Shown: piece after piece, positions 25,871 to 33,531 of the stretch
Position numbering within the stretch: the first letter of the stretch is position 1
How the letters are laid out: each line of letters opens with the position of its first letter
Origin: Polaromonas sp. JS666
GTDB taxonomy: Bacteria > Pseudomonadota > Gammaproteobacteria > Burkholderiales > Burkholderiaceae_C
Direction: 5' to 3'
Length of the DNA stretch: 64,000 bases
NCBI RefSeq assembly: GCF_000013865.1
Contig: NC_007948.1
Span: 4,216,001-4,280,000, forward strand
Notes under the pieces: generated by a model
Seen by the model: the letters and a program-made list of their open reading frames with translations, nothing else
Databases searched by the model: none
What the model was told of the DNA's origin: nothing
Made by a program: the position numbers and the translations under genes

Positions 25871-26068
25871 TTAGCTCCAGCATGGTTCAGTTAAGGACCC
25901 GCAAAACTCCCTCCCCCTCCGGGGGAGGGTTGGGGTGAGGGCCAGCGGTGGCCAGATAAGCGCGGTGGCCCGACGCCCACGCCGTGAGCCCCCATCCCGG
26001 CCTTCCCCCCAGCGGGGGAAGGAGATGATCGGCACTGCGCGCGGCGTGCTCACTGAACCGTATTGGGC
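25871..26068. repeat. Short repeat region between IS and acyl-CoA-binding protein gene
   Basis: It contains ATGGTTCAGTTAAGG (25883) and, inverted near the other end, ACTGAACCGTAT (26052), both echoes of 8489-8507. In between is a CTCCGGGGGAGGGTTGGGGT tract shared with 10670 and a CCCCCAGCGGGGG dyad. No gene is seen. Confidence 0.6.
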
Positions 26069-26323
26069 TCAGCCCAGCTCGGCAATCAGGTCGATGTACT
26101 GCTGCATCGCGTCATCCTGTGAGGTGCCCTTGAGGCTGTTCCACGCGTCCCACTTGGCGCGGGCCACCATGTCGCCGAAGCCGGGCTTCTTCTCGGTGTT
26201 GTCGCCCGTGCTGCCCTGCTTGTAGAGGGCGTAGATTTTCAGCAGTGTGGCGTTGTCGGGACGTTCGCTGAGGTTTTTCGAATCGGCCATGGCCTTCTCA
26301 AAGGCGGCTTTCAGATCTGACAT
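26069..26323 (-). CDS. Acyl-CoA-binding protein (ACBP)
   Basis: 84 residues, the standard ACBP length. The four-helix family signature is unmistakable: LKAAFEKAMADSKNLSERPD, LLKIYALYKQGSTGDNTEKK (the YxLYKQ acyl-CoA-binding helix), and ARAKWDAWNSLKGTSQDDAM. ACBP binds long-chain acyl-CoA in the cytoplasm, buffering and delivering it to acyltransferases. It is divergent from the WS/DGAT gene at 26535, which suggests a joint role in storage lipid synthesis. Stand-alone ACBPs are uncommon in bacteria but known in betaproteobacteria. Confidence 0.95.
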   Translation of the reverse strand: MSDLKAAFEKAMADSKNLSERPDNATLLKIYALYKQGSTGDNTEKKPGFGDMVARAKWDAWNSLKGTSQDDAMQQYIDLIAELG

Positions 26324-26419
26324 GCGTGCGCTCCGTTTTTAGAAGTGGTGCACCAATGATGATGCTTGGGGTAACTGCCCGGTATCTTAGCCACCCGCTT
26401 GCCTGCAAAATAGGGGATT

Positions 26420-26500
26420 GCCCCCACGCTTTTCACTTCGTGTAATGCGCTGCCCCCCGAGGGGGCTAATTTTCCTTGGGGCGGCCCGGCGGAAAATTGG
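26420..26500. repeat. Dispersed intergenic repeat, copy 2
   Basis: GCCCCCACGCTTTTCACTTC, CTGCCCCCCGAGGGGGC, then an AATTTTCC ... GGAAAATT dyad around TTGGGGCGGCCCGGC (26468-26497). It ends about 35 bp before the WS/DGAT start, so it may lie within the 5' leader. Confidence 0.8.
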
Positions 26501-26534
26501 TAGCCCCGCTTGATTTATTCATTTGGAAAAGTTC

Positions 26535-28163
26535 ATGGTCACACGCGTTACCGCCCAGGCTGCTGGCAGGAAAGCCACCCAGAACGTTGAAAAAAAGGTT
26601 CAGGGCAGCGCCCGGGAAGACGTTCAGGGAGGCGCTGGCAGCGTTCAGAAAAACCTTCAGGCCAATATCAGGCGGGCCGTCTCCGGCACGCTGGGCCTGT
26701 CGGGCGAGCGCATGAGCAAGGTCGACACCGCCTGGCTGCGCATGGACAGCGCCGCCAACCTGATGATGATTGTCGGCGTGTGGCAGCTGGCGCCGGGCGT
26801 CACGTACGCCGCGGTGTGCGAGCGCATCGAGGGCAGCCTGCTCAGGTACGACCGCTTCCGGCAGCGCGTGGTCGAGGATGCGGCGGGCGCCACCTGGGTG
26901 AACGCCCGCAACTTTGACCTCGCCCGGCATGTGGTGCTGGAAAAGCTGCCGCCAGCCACCAGGACCGCGCAGGGCCACCAACAGGAAGCGCTGCAGGACC
27001 GCGTGGCCGAGCTCGCGGCCCAGCCACTGGACCGCAAGCACCCGCTCTGGCAGATCCACCTGATCGAGGACTACACCGGTGCGGATGGCGTGAAGGGCAG
27101 CGCCATGATTGTGCGCATACACCACTGCATTGGTGACGGCATTGCGCTGATCTCGGTGACGATGTCACTGGTCGACGGCGGCGCACCGCCGCCCGAGCGC
27201 CGCCAGAAGGCTGCCGGCACCGGCAGCGCGGAAGACTGGATCACCGACACCCTGCTCAAGCCGTTCACCGACATCACCGTCAAGGCGCTGGGCGCGGTGG
27301 GCGAAGGCGCAGCGCGCTCGCTGGGCCTGCTGGGCAATCCGAAAATGGGCATGGCGCAGGGCCTGGAAAAAGGCGTGAGCGGCTCGCTCGACATGGCCAG
27401 GGTGCTGCTCCAGTTGGTCTCGGACTCGGCCGCGCTGGCCCTGATGCCGGACGATGCCAAAACCCGGCTCAAGGGCAAGCCCGGCGGCGCCAAGAAGGTC
27501 GCTTGGTGCCAGCCGATACCGCTGGACGAGGTCAAGGCCGTCGGCAAGGCGCTCAGCTGCTCCATCAACGATGTGCTCCTCAGCTGTGTGGCCGGGGCGA
27601 TCGGCGAATACCTCAAGACCTGTGGCGACGATGTGGCGGGCCAGGAAATCCGCGCCATGGTGCCGGTGAACCTGCGCCCCCTGGAGCATGCCCACAAGCT
27701 CGGCAACCGCTTTGGCCTGGTGCCGCTGCTGCTGCCCATCGGCATGGAGAACCCGGTCGAGCGCGTGTACGAGGTGCGCCGCCGCATGGCGGCCCTGAAG
27801 GGCAGCTACCAGCCGCTGCTGGCCTTCAGCCTGCTGGCCGTGGCGGGCCTGCTGATCAAGCCGGCGCAGGACATGATGCTCAACCTGTTTGCCAAAAAAA
27901 CGACGGCCGTGATGACCAACGTGCCGGGCCCGCGCGAAAAGCTCAGGTTCTGCGGCGCCACGCTGGAGCAAAGCATGTTCTGGGTGCCGCAGTCGGGCGA
28001 CGTGGGGCTGGGTGTGTCCATCCTCAGCTACGGCGGCGGTGTGCAGTTTGGCGTGATCACCGACAGCCTGCTGTGCCCGGAGCCGCAGCGCATCATTGAT
28101 GAGTTTGTGCCCGAGTTTGCCAAGCTGTCCATCGTGACGCTGATGCTGCCCTGGGGCGAGTAG
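26535..28163 (+). CDS. Wax ester synthase/diacylglycerol O-acyltransferase (WS/DGAT)
   Basis: 542 residues from the ATG at 26535 (a TTG at 26523 is also possible). The catalytic HHxxxDG motif is IHHCIGDGIALI at about 195-206. Other marks are LDRKHPLWQIHLIED, AMVPVNLRP, NRFGLVPLLLP and TNVPGPREKLRFCG. It joins acyl-CoA to a fatty alcohol or diacylglycerol at lipid-droplet surfaces. The conserved core begins only near residue 60 (MSKVDTAWLRMDS). Before it lies an extra amphipathic Gln/Ala-rich stretch with repeated VQ/NVQ turns. It is divergent from ACBP, and the window also holds a fatty alcohol-forming reductase. Confidence 0.92.
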   Translation: MVTRVTAQAAGRKATQNVEKKVQGSAREDVQGGAGSVQKNLQANIRRAVSGTLGLSGERMSKVDTAWLRMDSAANLMMIVGVWQLAPGVTYAAVCERIEGSLLRYDRFRQRVVEDAAGATWVNARNFDLARHVVLEKLPPATRTAQGHQQEALQDRVAELAAQPLDRKHPLWQIHLIEDYTGADGVKGSAMIVRIHHCIGDGIALISVTMSLVDGGAPPPERRQKAAGTGSAEDWITDTLLKPFTDITVKALGAVGEGAARSLGLLGNPKMGMAQGLEKGVSGSLDMARVLLQLVSDSAALALMPDDAKTRLKGKPGGAKKVAWCQPIPLDEVKAVGKALSCSINDVLLSCVAGAIGEYLKTCGDDVAGQEIRAMVPVNLRPLEHAHKLGNRFGLVPLLLPIGMENPVERVYEVRRRMAALKGSYQPLLAFSLLAVAGLLIKPAQDMMLNLFAKKTTAVMTNVPGPREKLRFCGATLEQSMFWVPQSGDVGLGVSILSYGGGVQFGVITDSLLCPEPQRIIDEFVPEFAKLSIVTLMLPWGE

Positions 28164-28336
28164 TCCCCAAGACGGATTTGGTGAGGGCGATTCCGGCGTC
28201 AAGGCTCCCGGGCTCTCTTGCAGCACTGTTGCTGTTTTGCGAACCGCATGCGTCGCTTCATGCATTTGATGGATGACACCTTGCCGCAACGCCTTTACAT
28301 TAGATTTGCATTCATACCAAAGGAGAGAGAAAAAGT

Positions 28337-29194
28337 ATGCGCCGTCTCGTCTGCTGCTCCAGTGTCTTTCTTGCTGCAGTTTTGGCCTTGCCGGCATGGA
28401 GCCAGGCCCCTGCTGCCGTGGAACCTGCCAGTCCTCCACTACTAGAACATATTTACCAGCAGATTGAGAAGCGAGAGCGCCCCACGCAGTTGCCAGGTCT
28501 GTCCACATCGGCAAATTCGGCGCTGGCATCCAGCTCTCTCATTGACTTCATGGGCACCCGTACCCAGTTGCGCCAACTCGGACCCAAGGCGTATCCTCTT
28601 GCGCCCAGAATTGCGGAATTGCTGGCCAAGAGCGAGAAAAATCAATACGACCTCGCCTGGATACTGTTCGAAATGACGGTTCAGGAAGACGACAGCCAAG
28701 CCACCACGAACAACGCGATCGCCAGATACAGGGCCGAGAGCGGGTTTGGGAAGCTGGCGCAACTCGCAAAGCTAGGGAAAATCCGCTCATCGGCGGTGGT
28801 GCCTGAACTTCAGGCCGCCGCAACAGATTCCGCGCCGACTACCCGCTTGATGGCTATCATCGGGCTCGCCTATGCTGGCGCTTCAGTCCCCGACAAAGCC
28901 GCTGCGACCCTGGGGAAGGCGTTGAGCGACACCGAAAAGTTCAACCGTTCAGCCGCCGCAAACTCACTGCGCCTGTTGGGTAGCCGTGCCGAAACCGCGA
29001 CTCCAGCCCTGATTGACTACCTGAAGACAAGAGACAACGTGTACCAGGCAGCAGGGGCCCTGAACCTGATGCCCATAGCGGCGGTCCGGCCTGCCAAACC
29101 CGAGCTGGAAAACATCCTCGGTGACAGCAAACTGACTGAGTTTCAAAAGCGCGATGTGGTGAATTTGCTGGTACGCATGGAAAGCGAAAAATAA
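28337..29194 (+). CDS. Exported HEAT-repeat-like protein, function unknown
   Basis: 285 residues with a clear signal peptide (MRRLVCCSSVFLAAVLALPA, cleaved near AWSQA) and an AAAGGAGAGA site. The mature part is helical, with HEAT/PBS-lyase-like repeats: SSAVVPELQAAATDSAPTTR, LMAIIGLAYAGASVPDKAAA, SAAANSLRLLGSRAETATPA and YQAAGALNLMPIAAVRPAKP. It is probably a periplasmic scaffold or binding protein. No catalytic motif is seen. Its codon use and strand fit its neighbours, but no operon link is evident. Confidence 0.75.
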   Translation: MRRLVCCSSVFLAAVLALPAWSQAPAAVEPASPPLLEHIYQQIEKRERPTQLPGLSTSANSALASSSLIDFMGTRTQLRQLGPKAYPLAPRIAELLAKSEKNQYDLAWILFEMTVQEDDSQATTNNAIARYRAESGFGKLAQLAKLGKIRSSAVVPELQAAATDSAPTTRLMAIIGLAYAGASVPDKAAATLGKALSDTEKFNRSAAANSLRLLGSRAETATPALIDYLKTRDNVYQAAGALNLMPIAAVRPAKPELENILGDSKLTEFQKRDVVNLLVRMESEK

Positions 29195-29245
29195 GCGCTT
29201 GTTTGCCGGGTAGCTCCACGGCAGGCTGCCCTGTCGGCTGCCGCC

Positions 29246-30013
29246 TCAAGGCGCAAAGCGGCGCGAGGCGATTTCCAGCAAGCCATCAAAAATCAGGCTG
29301 TCCACCAGTTCGTACTTGACGGACATGCTGGGCGCCATCTTCCAGCCCGCGCCGCCGGTCATGATGCACTCGGGTGGCTCGCCGCAATGGCGGGTGATGT
29401 TTTCCACCATGCGCTGCACGGCGCCGGCAATCGCAAAGGTTCCCCCACTGGTCAGCGCGTCACTGGTGTTGGTGGGAAAGTCGCGGACCTCGCCGGTCGG
29501 CACATGCAGGCCGGCCGTGCCGGATTCGAGCGCGCGCAGCATGATGCCGTGGCCGGGCAGGATGATGCCACCGAGAAATTTGCCGGAGGCGTCTATGGCT
29601 TCGACCGTCACGGCCGTGCCGACCATGACCACGATGCAGGGCTTGCTGATGCCGCGGGCCAGCAGACGATGGCGCGCACCGATCATGGCCACCCAGCGGT
29701 CAGCGCCCAGCCGCGCCGGATGCTCGTAACCGTTGGTCAGGCCGGCCTCCTGCGGGCTCGACACCACCCAGCGCGGCACCACATCCCACAGTTCCATCTG
29801 CTCCGTCACGCGGCGTTTGATCGCGTCGCCGGCCACGATGCAGCCGAGAATCCGGGTCGGCGGCGACATCTCGCTCCACTCCTCCTCGGCGAGCCTGTCG
29901 ATGTTTTCCAGAAACACGGCGCCATGCGCCAGCAGTCTGGCGCCGACGGCAGGGGCCTCGTACTGGGCCCATTTCAGGCGGGTGTTGCCCACGTCAAGCG
30001 CAAGAAAGGTCAT
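29246..30013 (-). CDS. coaX: Type III pantothenate kinase
   Basis: 255 residues, the usual length. CoaX phosphorylates pantothenate, the first committed step of CoA synthesis, and has an ASKHA-type fold. Visible signatures are the phosphate loop [14 protein letters not shown] at 3-16, [30 protein letters not shown] and [20 protein letters not shown]. In many betaproteobacteria it follows birA; here the upstream gene on the same strand is the luxR-like regulator, separated by hairpin element A. Its promoter is probably between the hairpin and the start. Confidence 0.96.
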   Translation of the reverse strand: MTFLALDVGNTRLKWAQYEAPAVGARLLAHGAVFLENIDRLAEEEWSEMSPPTRILGCIVAGDAIKRRVTEQMELWDVVPRWVVSSPQEAGLTNGYEHPARLGADRWVAMIGARHRLLARGISKPCIVVMVGTAVTVEAIDASGKFLGGIILPGHGIMLRALESGTAGLHVPTGEVRDFPTNTSDALTSGGTFAIAGAVQRMVENITRHCGEPPECIMTGGAGWKMAPSMSVKYELVDSLIFDGLLEIASRRFAP

Positions 30014-30115
30014 TTGGCTGGATTATGAACAGATTTGCCACACCCCGGCCGCCTGTGGATCAAAGGGTTTACCAGTAGTCAGCCTCGGAGGCATGCGCCC
30101 GCGGCGGCGCCAGGC

Positions 30116-30280
30116 TCAGAGGCTGAGAGTTTTTTGGTCGTGCCCGAGTAGCGCGTCAAAACGTGCCCAATCGAGGCGCAAAGCACAGCCATAGCTCGGG
30201 CTATGGCGCGCATTTGCAACAACGAGTGGGTGCGTTTTGGCGTGATAAGCGGGTATGAACAAAAGATTCTCAGCCTCTCA
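30116..30280. repeat. Long hairpin element A (conserved core, private arms)
   Basis: An approximately 165-bp quasi-palindrome. The outer arms of about 58 bp (AGAGGCTGAGAGTTTTTTGG at the left, complemented by CTCAGCCTCTCAG at 30270-30280) enclose a 46-bp core at 30175-30220. The core runs GGCGCAAAGC ... GCCATAGC TCG GGCTATGG ... CATTTGCAAC and is itself a hairpin. The right arm includes the luxR stop codon (30278-30280). Other members: 33365, 44594, 52821. Confidence 0.85.
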
Positions 30281-30946
30281 GATCAGGCCAAACCAGCAGG
30301 CGCGCTGAATGGCCGCCAGCTTGTTGTCGACCTTGAGCTTGGCCATGGCATTGGAGAGGTGAAAGTTCACGGTGCGCTCGCTGCAAACGAGGATGTCGCC
30401 GCTTTCGCGCGCCGTCCTGCCCTGAAAAGCCAGGCTCAGGCATTCCAGCTCGCGCGGGCTCAGCGGGCTGCGCGCTTCGGCCAGGACGCGCTTGAGCAAG
30501 GGCCAGATATTGAGTGCCGACCAGGCCAGCAGCGCCGCCTCGCTGCGGTCATGCCACTGGCGCGGGCTGAAAAGATAGCATTCGAAGGCGCGCCCCACGG
30601 TCAGCGGAAACGCGATGCGCACGACGCTCTGGTAGCCGTGGCCCAGCCAGAGCCTGCGCCAGCGGCCCAGGTTTTCGAAGGCGGACCTTGAAATATCCTG
30701 CCAGGCCACGAGCGGGGCATCCGAATCACGCCATGGGGCGCCGAAGTCCCGGCTCTCCGCCAGCGCCTCGGCCGCATCCAGCAGGCGCGGCGGGTGCAAG
30801 GCCAGTACCAGCCGGTCCTCCTGGCCGCCAAAGGGATCCGGGCCCAGCACCATCAGGGCTTCCACCGAAAACTCGCGCAGGGCACACAGCCAGTCGCTGA
30901 TCACACCGTCCAGGCTGACACTGTCAAAGTTAGCAGGTAGTTGCAT
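30278..30946 (-). CDS. LuxR-family regulator (quorum-sensing solo type)
   Basis: 222 residues from the ATG at 30946; a longer frame exists but its extra 58 residues look non-coding. The C-terminal LuxR helix-turn-helix (about 158-222) is clear: SPLSPRELECLSLAFQGRTA, CSERTVNFHLSNAMAKLKVD. The N-terminal 150 residues resemble autoinducer-binding domains in length and Trp content (WRRLWLGHGYQSVVRIAFP, PRQWHDRSEAALLAWSALNI). No luxI gene lies in the window. The gene is divergent from the sensor kinase with a 90-bp shared promoter region. It may act on the lux-box-like palindrome before the synthase gene; this is inferred from proximity. Confidence 0.85.
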   Translation of the reverse strand: MQLPANFDSVSLDGVISDWLCALREFSVEALMVLGPDPFGGQEDRLVLALHPPRLLDAAEALAESRDFGAPWRDSDAPLVAWQDISRSAFENLGRWRRLWLGHGYQSVVRIAFPLTVGRAFECYLFSPRQWHDRSEAALLAWSALNIWPLLKRVLAEARSPLSPRELECLSLAFQGRTARESGDILVCSERTVNFHLSNAMAKLKVDNKLAAIQRACWFGLI

Positions 30947-31036
30947 TCGCTCGCCTAAAACAAAACAGGGACAATACAGGCAAATGCCAAACGCATTCCT
31001 GGTCAGCCCGCAAGTTTCGCCGGAGATCTTCTGCTC

Positions 31037-32341
31037 TTGAGAAAAGCTCGCGTCCCGCCATGGCTTTCCCGGCATCTTATTGCGCACGGGGTGCCCTCGC
31101 CCCTGGAGCCGATTCTGCACCCATCGCCGTGGCGGCTGCGCCTGATCGGCCTGTCACTGCTGCTCGGCAACCCGCTGTTTGGCTGGATCTGGTCCAGCTG
31201 GCTGGTCCAGCCCTACGAGAGTCCCTGGCTGCGCGGTTTGATGAGCGCGCTGGGCGGGGTCCTGATGCTCCCGCCGGTGATCAGCGATCTTTCCAGTCCG
31301 GTCACGCGCGTGATCGTTCCGGTGATCACCTGGATTGAACTTCCCTTCTTCTTCAGCTGGATGTACCTCAACAATGCCGGCGGCGCGGCCTGGCTGTCGA
31401 GCATGTGCGCGATGATTCTGATTTATTACCACCTGACCGACTGGCGAATCGCGACGGCGGGAACCGTCAGCGGCGCGCTGGTGGCCTGGGGCCTGCTCAA
31501 CTGGCTGCCCCACCAGAGCGTTCCCCTCGCCGGCCTCGCCAACCTCGCCAACCTCGGCGCCGTTGATGCCGTGGTGATCGCCTTCAGCTGGGGCTGCGCC
31601 ATATTGCTCGGGCTGTCGTCGGCCAACCTGCGACGTGAACATCTGGCCCACACACTGACCACCATTGGCATCATGGCGCATGAGCTGCGCACGCCGCTTT
31701 CGACAGCGGCGCTGATCGGGGACGCGATCCAGCTGGAGATCGAGCGCCAGCCAGATCTCCCAAGAGCCCAGCAATTCGAAAAACTGGCCGTGCGCCTGCA
31801 TGGCCTGGTGCGTCACATGAACCACCAGATCGACACCCAGATCGCCAACGCCAAGCTGCTGCAGCTGCCACGCTACGACCAGCGCATTCTGGCCAGCAAG
31901 CTGGTCAACGAGGTCACCAGCAACTACCCCTTTCAGTCCACACGCCAGCGGGAATGCGTGCAGGTACTGATACGCACCGACTTCGTATTCCGCGCTTCCT
32001 TCACGCAGTTTTCCCAGGTGCTCGACAACATGATCAAGAATGCGCTGCACTCCCTGATGGCGGCCGACTCCAAATACCCCCTTGGCGCGCTGCGCATCGA
32101 GGTCGGCGTGGCGCGCAACCGCGGCCGTATCGTGGTGGCCGACGATGGCATGGGCATTGACCCCGCCTTGCAGGCGAAGATATTCAAGCCTTTTTTCTCC
32201 AGCAACCGCGGCACCGGCCATGGCCTTGGACTGGCTTTTTGCCAACAGGTGGTGCAAAGTGCAGGCGGCAGGATTCAGGTGAAATCAGAGTTTGCCGTCG
32301 GCGCGATTTTTACCATTGACTTACCGCTGGCAGGCAGCTGA
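31037..32341 (+). CDS. Six-TM sensor histidine kinase, CqsS/LqsS/JqsS type
   Basis: 434 residues using the TTG at 31037 (GGAG upstream). Six hydrophobic segments fill about 35-200 (LIGLSLLLGNPLFGWIWSSW, VIVPVITWIELPFFFSWMYL, VDAVVIAFSWGCAILLGLSS and others) with almost no periplasmic loop, the layout of CqsS and LqsS. Then come the H-box GIMAHELRTPLS (His at about 215), the N-box LDNMIKNALHSLM, and VVADDGMGIDP and GTGHGLGLAFCQQVVQSAGG. It should sense an alpha-hydroxyketone in or near the membrane and phosphorylate the next gene's product. It is followed at 40 bp by the receiver gene. Confidence 0.9.
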   Translation: MRKARVPPWLSRHLIAHGVPSPLEPILHPSPWRLRLIGLSLLLGNPLFGWIWSSWLVQPYESPWLRGLMSALGGVLMLPPVISDLSSPVTRVIVPVITWIELPFFFSWMYLNNAGGAAWLSSMCAMILIYYHLTDWRIATAGTVSGALVAWGLLNWLPHQSVPLAGLANLANLGAVDAVVIAFSWGCAILLGLSSANLRREHLAHTLTTIGIMAHELRTPLSTAALIGDAIQLEIERQPDLPRAQQFEKLAVRLHGLVRHMNHQIDTQIANAKLLQLPRYDQRILASKLVNEVTSNYPFQSTRQRECVQVLIRTDFVFRASFTQFSQVLDNMIKNALHSLMAADSKYPLGALRIEVGVARNRGRIVVADDGMGIDPALQAKIFKPFFSSNRGTGHGLGLAFCQQVVQSAGGRIQVKSEFAVGAIFTIDLPLAGS

Positions 32342-32381
32342 TACAGGGCTGAATTTGACAACACCAAGAAACCCGACAACC

Positions 32382-33368
32382 ATGACCTTTGCACTCTATC
32401 GCCGCCCGGGCGGCGTTGTCTTTCTGGATGATGATCCGGACTACCTCGAAATGCTGGCGGAGGTCATGCCCCCTGACTGGCACGTGCAACTGTTCCTGCG
32501 GCCGGTGGGCTGCATCGACACGCTGATGCAGGAGCCCCCCCTGTGGGAAGCGGACGCATGGCGCCAGCAGGAAATCATCAACCGCTGGCGCGAGGGCGCC
32601 GCACTGCTTCCACAAATCCTGCAGTACTGGCGTGAGGACGGCACGGCACGCTTTGCCTTCACCCGGGTATGCGTGGTGGACTATTCCATGCCGGCCATGA
32701 GCGGACTGCGCGTTTTGAGCGAGCTGACCGGCTGGTCGGGCGCACGCGTGCTGCTCACCGGCCGGGCGGACGAGCAACTGGCCGTATCGGCATTCAATCG
32801 CGGGCTGATCGAGCAGTTCATCCCCAAACAGGCCCCCGGCATCCGCCAGCGCCTGACCGACGCCATCCAGGGCCTGCGCCGCCTTCCCGATCCACGGCAC
32901 CAGCAGACCTGGCGCGCCACCCTGACGCGCGAGCAGCACGCGCTGCTGTGCACCCCGTCCATCGCCCAGGAGCTGGAAAGCCTGGTGCTCAGGCAGGGCT
33001 GGGTGGAACACGTCGTGATCGGCGCGCCTTTTGGCGTACTTGCGCTGGACGCCAAAGGCCACGTGAGCTGGCTGCAGCTGGAGCCGGCCGAAAACCTGCC
33101 GGAACTCGCGGAAATGGCTGAATCCCAGGGCTGGGATGCGCCGACTGTCCAGGACATCCGGACCGGAAAAAAACTCATTGACCTCGAGTTGCAACTGGCG
33201 CTGGGCGCCAGCCAGCCACCCCAGCCCCGCCAGGCATTTGCCATCGCTTCCGAGCCGCCCCTCCTGTACGCCGCTCTTTTTTCGGTCGACGAGGCCCTCA
33301 GCCCGGGGTTCATGAACAGCCATGAGCGCTTCATAGCGACCCGGGGCGAGAGAAAACTGCAGGACTAG
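32382..33368 (+). CDS. Receiver-domain protein of the alpha-hydroxyketone circuit (LqsR/JqsR-like)
   Basis: 328 residues from the ATG at 32382. Receiver residues are present: acidic pocket VVFLDDDPDYLEM (Asp16-18), phosphoacceptor Asp100 in VCVVDYSMPAMSG, Thr in VLLTGRAD (about 123) and Lys in FIPKQAP. The gap between the acidic pocket and Asp100 is about 40 residues longer than in CheY-type receivers, with a Trp/Glu/Gln-rich helix insert. The last 170 residues show no DNA-binding motif. The next gene is the convergent synthase; both stop codons lie in hairpin B. The gene is probably co-transcribed with the kinase. The name is by analogy with the Legionella and Janthinobacterium systems. Confidence 0.82.
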   Translation: MTFALYRRPGGVVFLDDDPDYLEMLAEVMPPDWHVQLFLRPVGCIDTLMQEPPLWEADAWRQQEIINRWREGAALLPQILQYWREDGTARFAFTRVCVVDYSMPAMSGLRVLSELTGWSGARVLLTGRADEQLAVSAFNRGLIEQFIPKQAPGIRQRLTDAIQGLRRLPDPRHQQTWRATLTREQHALLCTPSIAQELESLVLRQGWVEHVVIGAPFGVLALDAKGHVSWLQLEPAENLPELAEMAESQGWDAPTVQDIRTGKKLIDLELQLALGASQPPQPRQAFAIASEPPLLYAALFSVDEALSPGFMNSHERFIATRGERKLQD

Positions 33369-33531
33369 TACTTTGACACAGAGGTATCGGAACACAATGA
33401 AAGCGATGGATTCGGGCCCAGGCCTAGGCGCAAACCGCAGACATAGCCGTAGCTATGGCGAGGATTTGCAACGACGGCATGGGTTCGAAGGCGCGCTTTC
33501 ATGTTTCGATATTTCTGGGTCGGAGTACTAG
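33365..33531. repeat. Long hairpin element B between convergent genes
   Basis: Left arm CTAGTACTTTGACACAGAGG... and right arm whose complement reads CTAGTACTCCGACCCAGAAA... pair over about 58 bp. They contain GTATCGGAACA/ATATCGAAACA and ATGAAAGCG. The 46-bp core (33427-33472) is GGCGCAAACCGCAG, CATAGC CGTA GCTATG, GGATTTGCAAC. The outermost CTAG on each side contains the TAG stop of the receiver gene (plus) and of the synthase gene (minus). Confidence 0.88.

Noticed and set aside
30116-30280. Integron attC-like recombination site
   Set aside because: attC sites have conserved ends and variable centres; here the centre is conserved and the ends vary, and no integrase is present.
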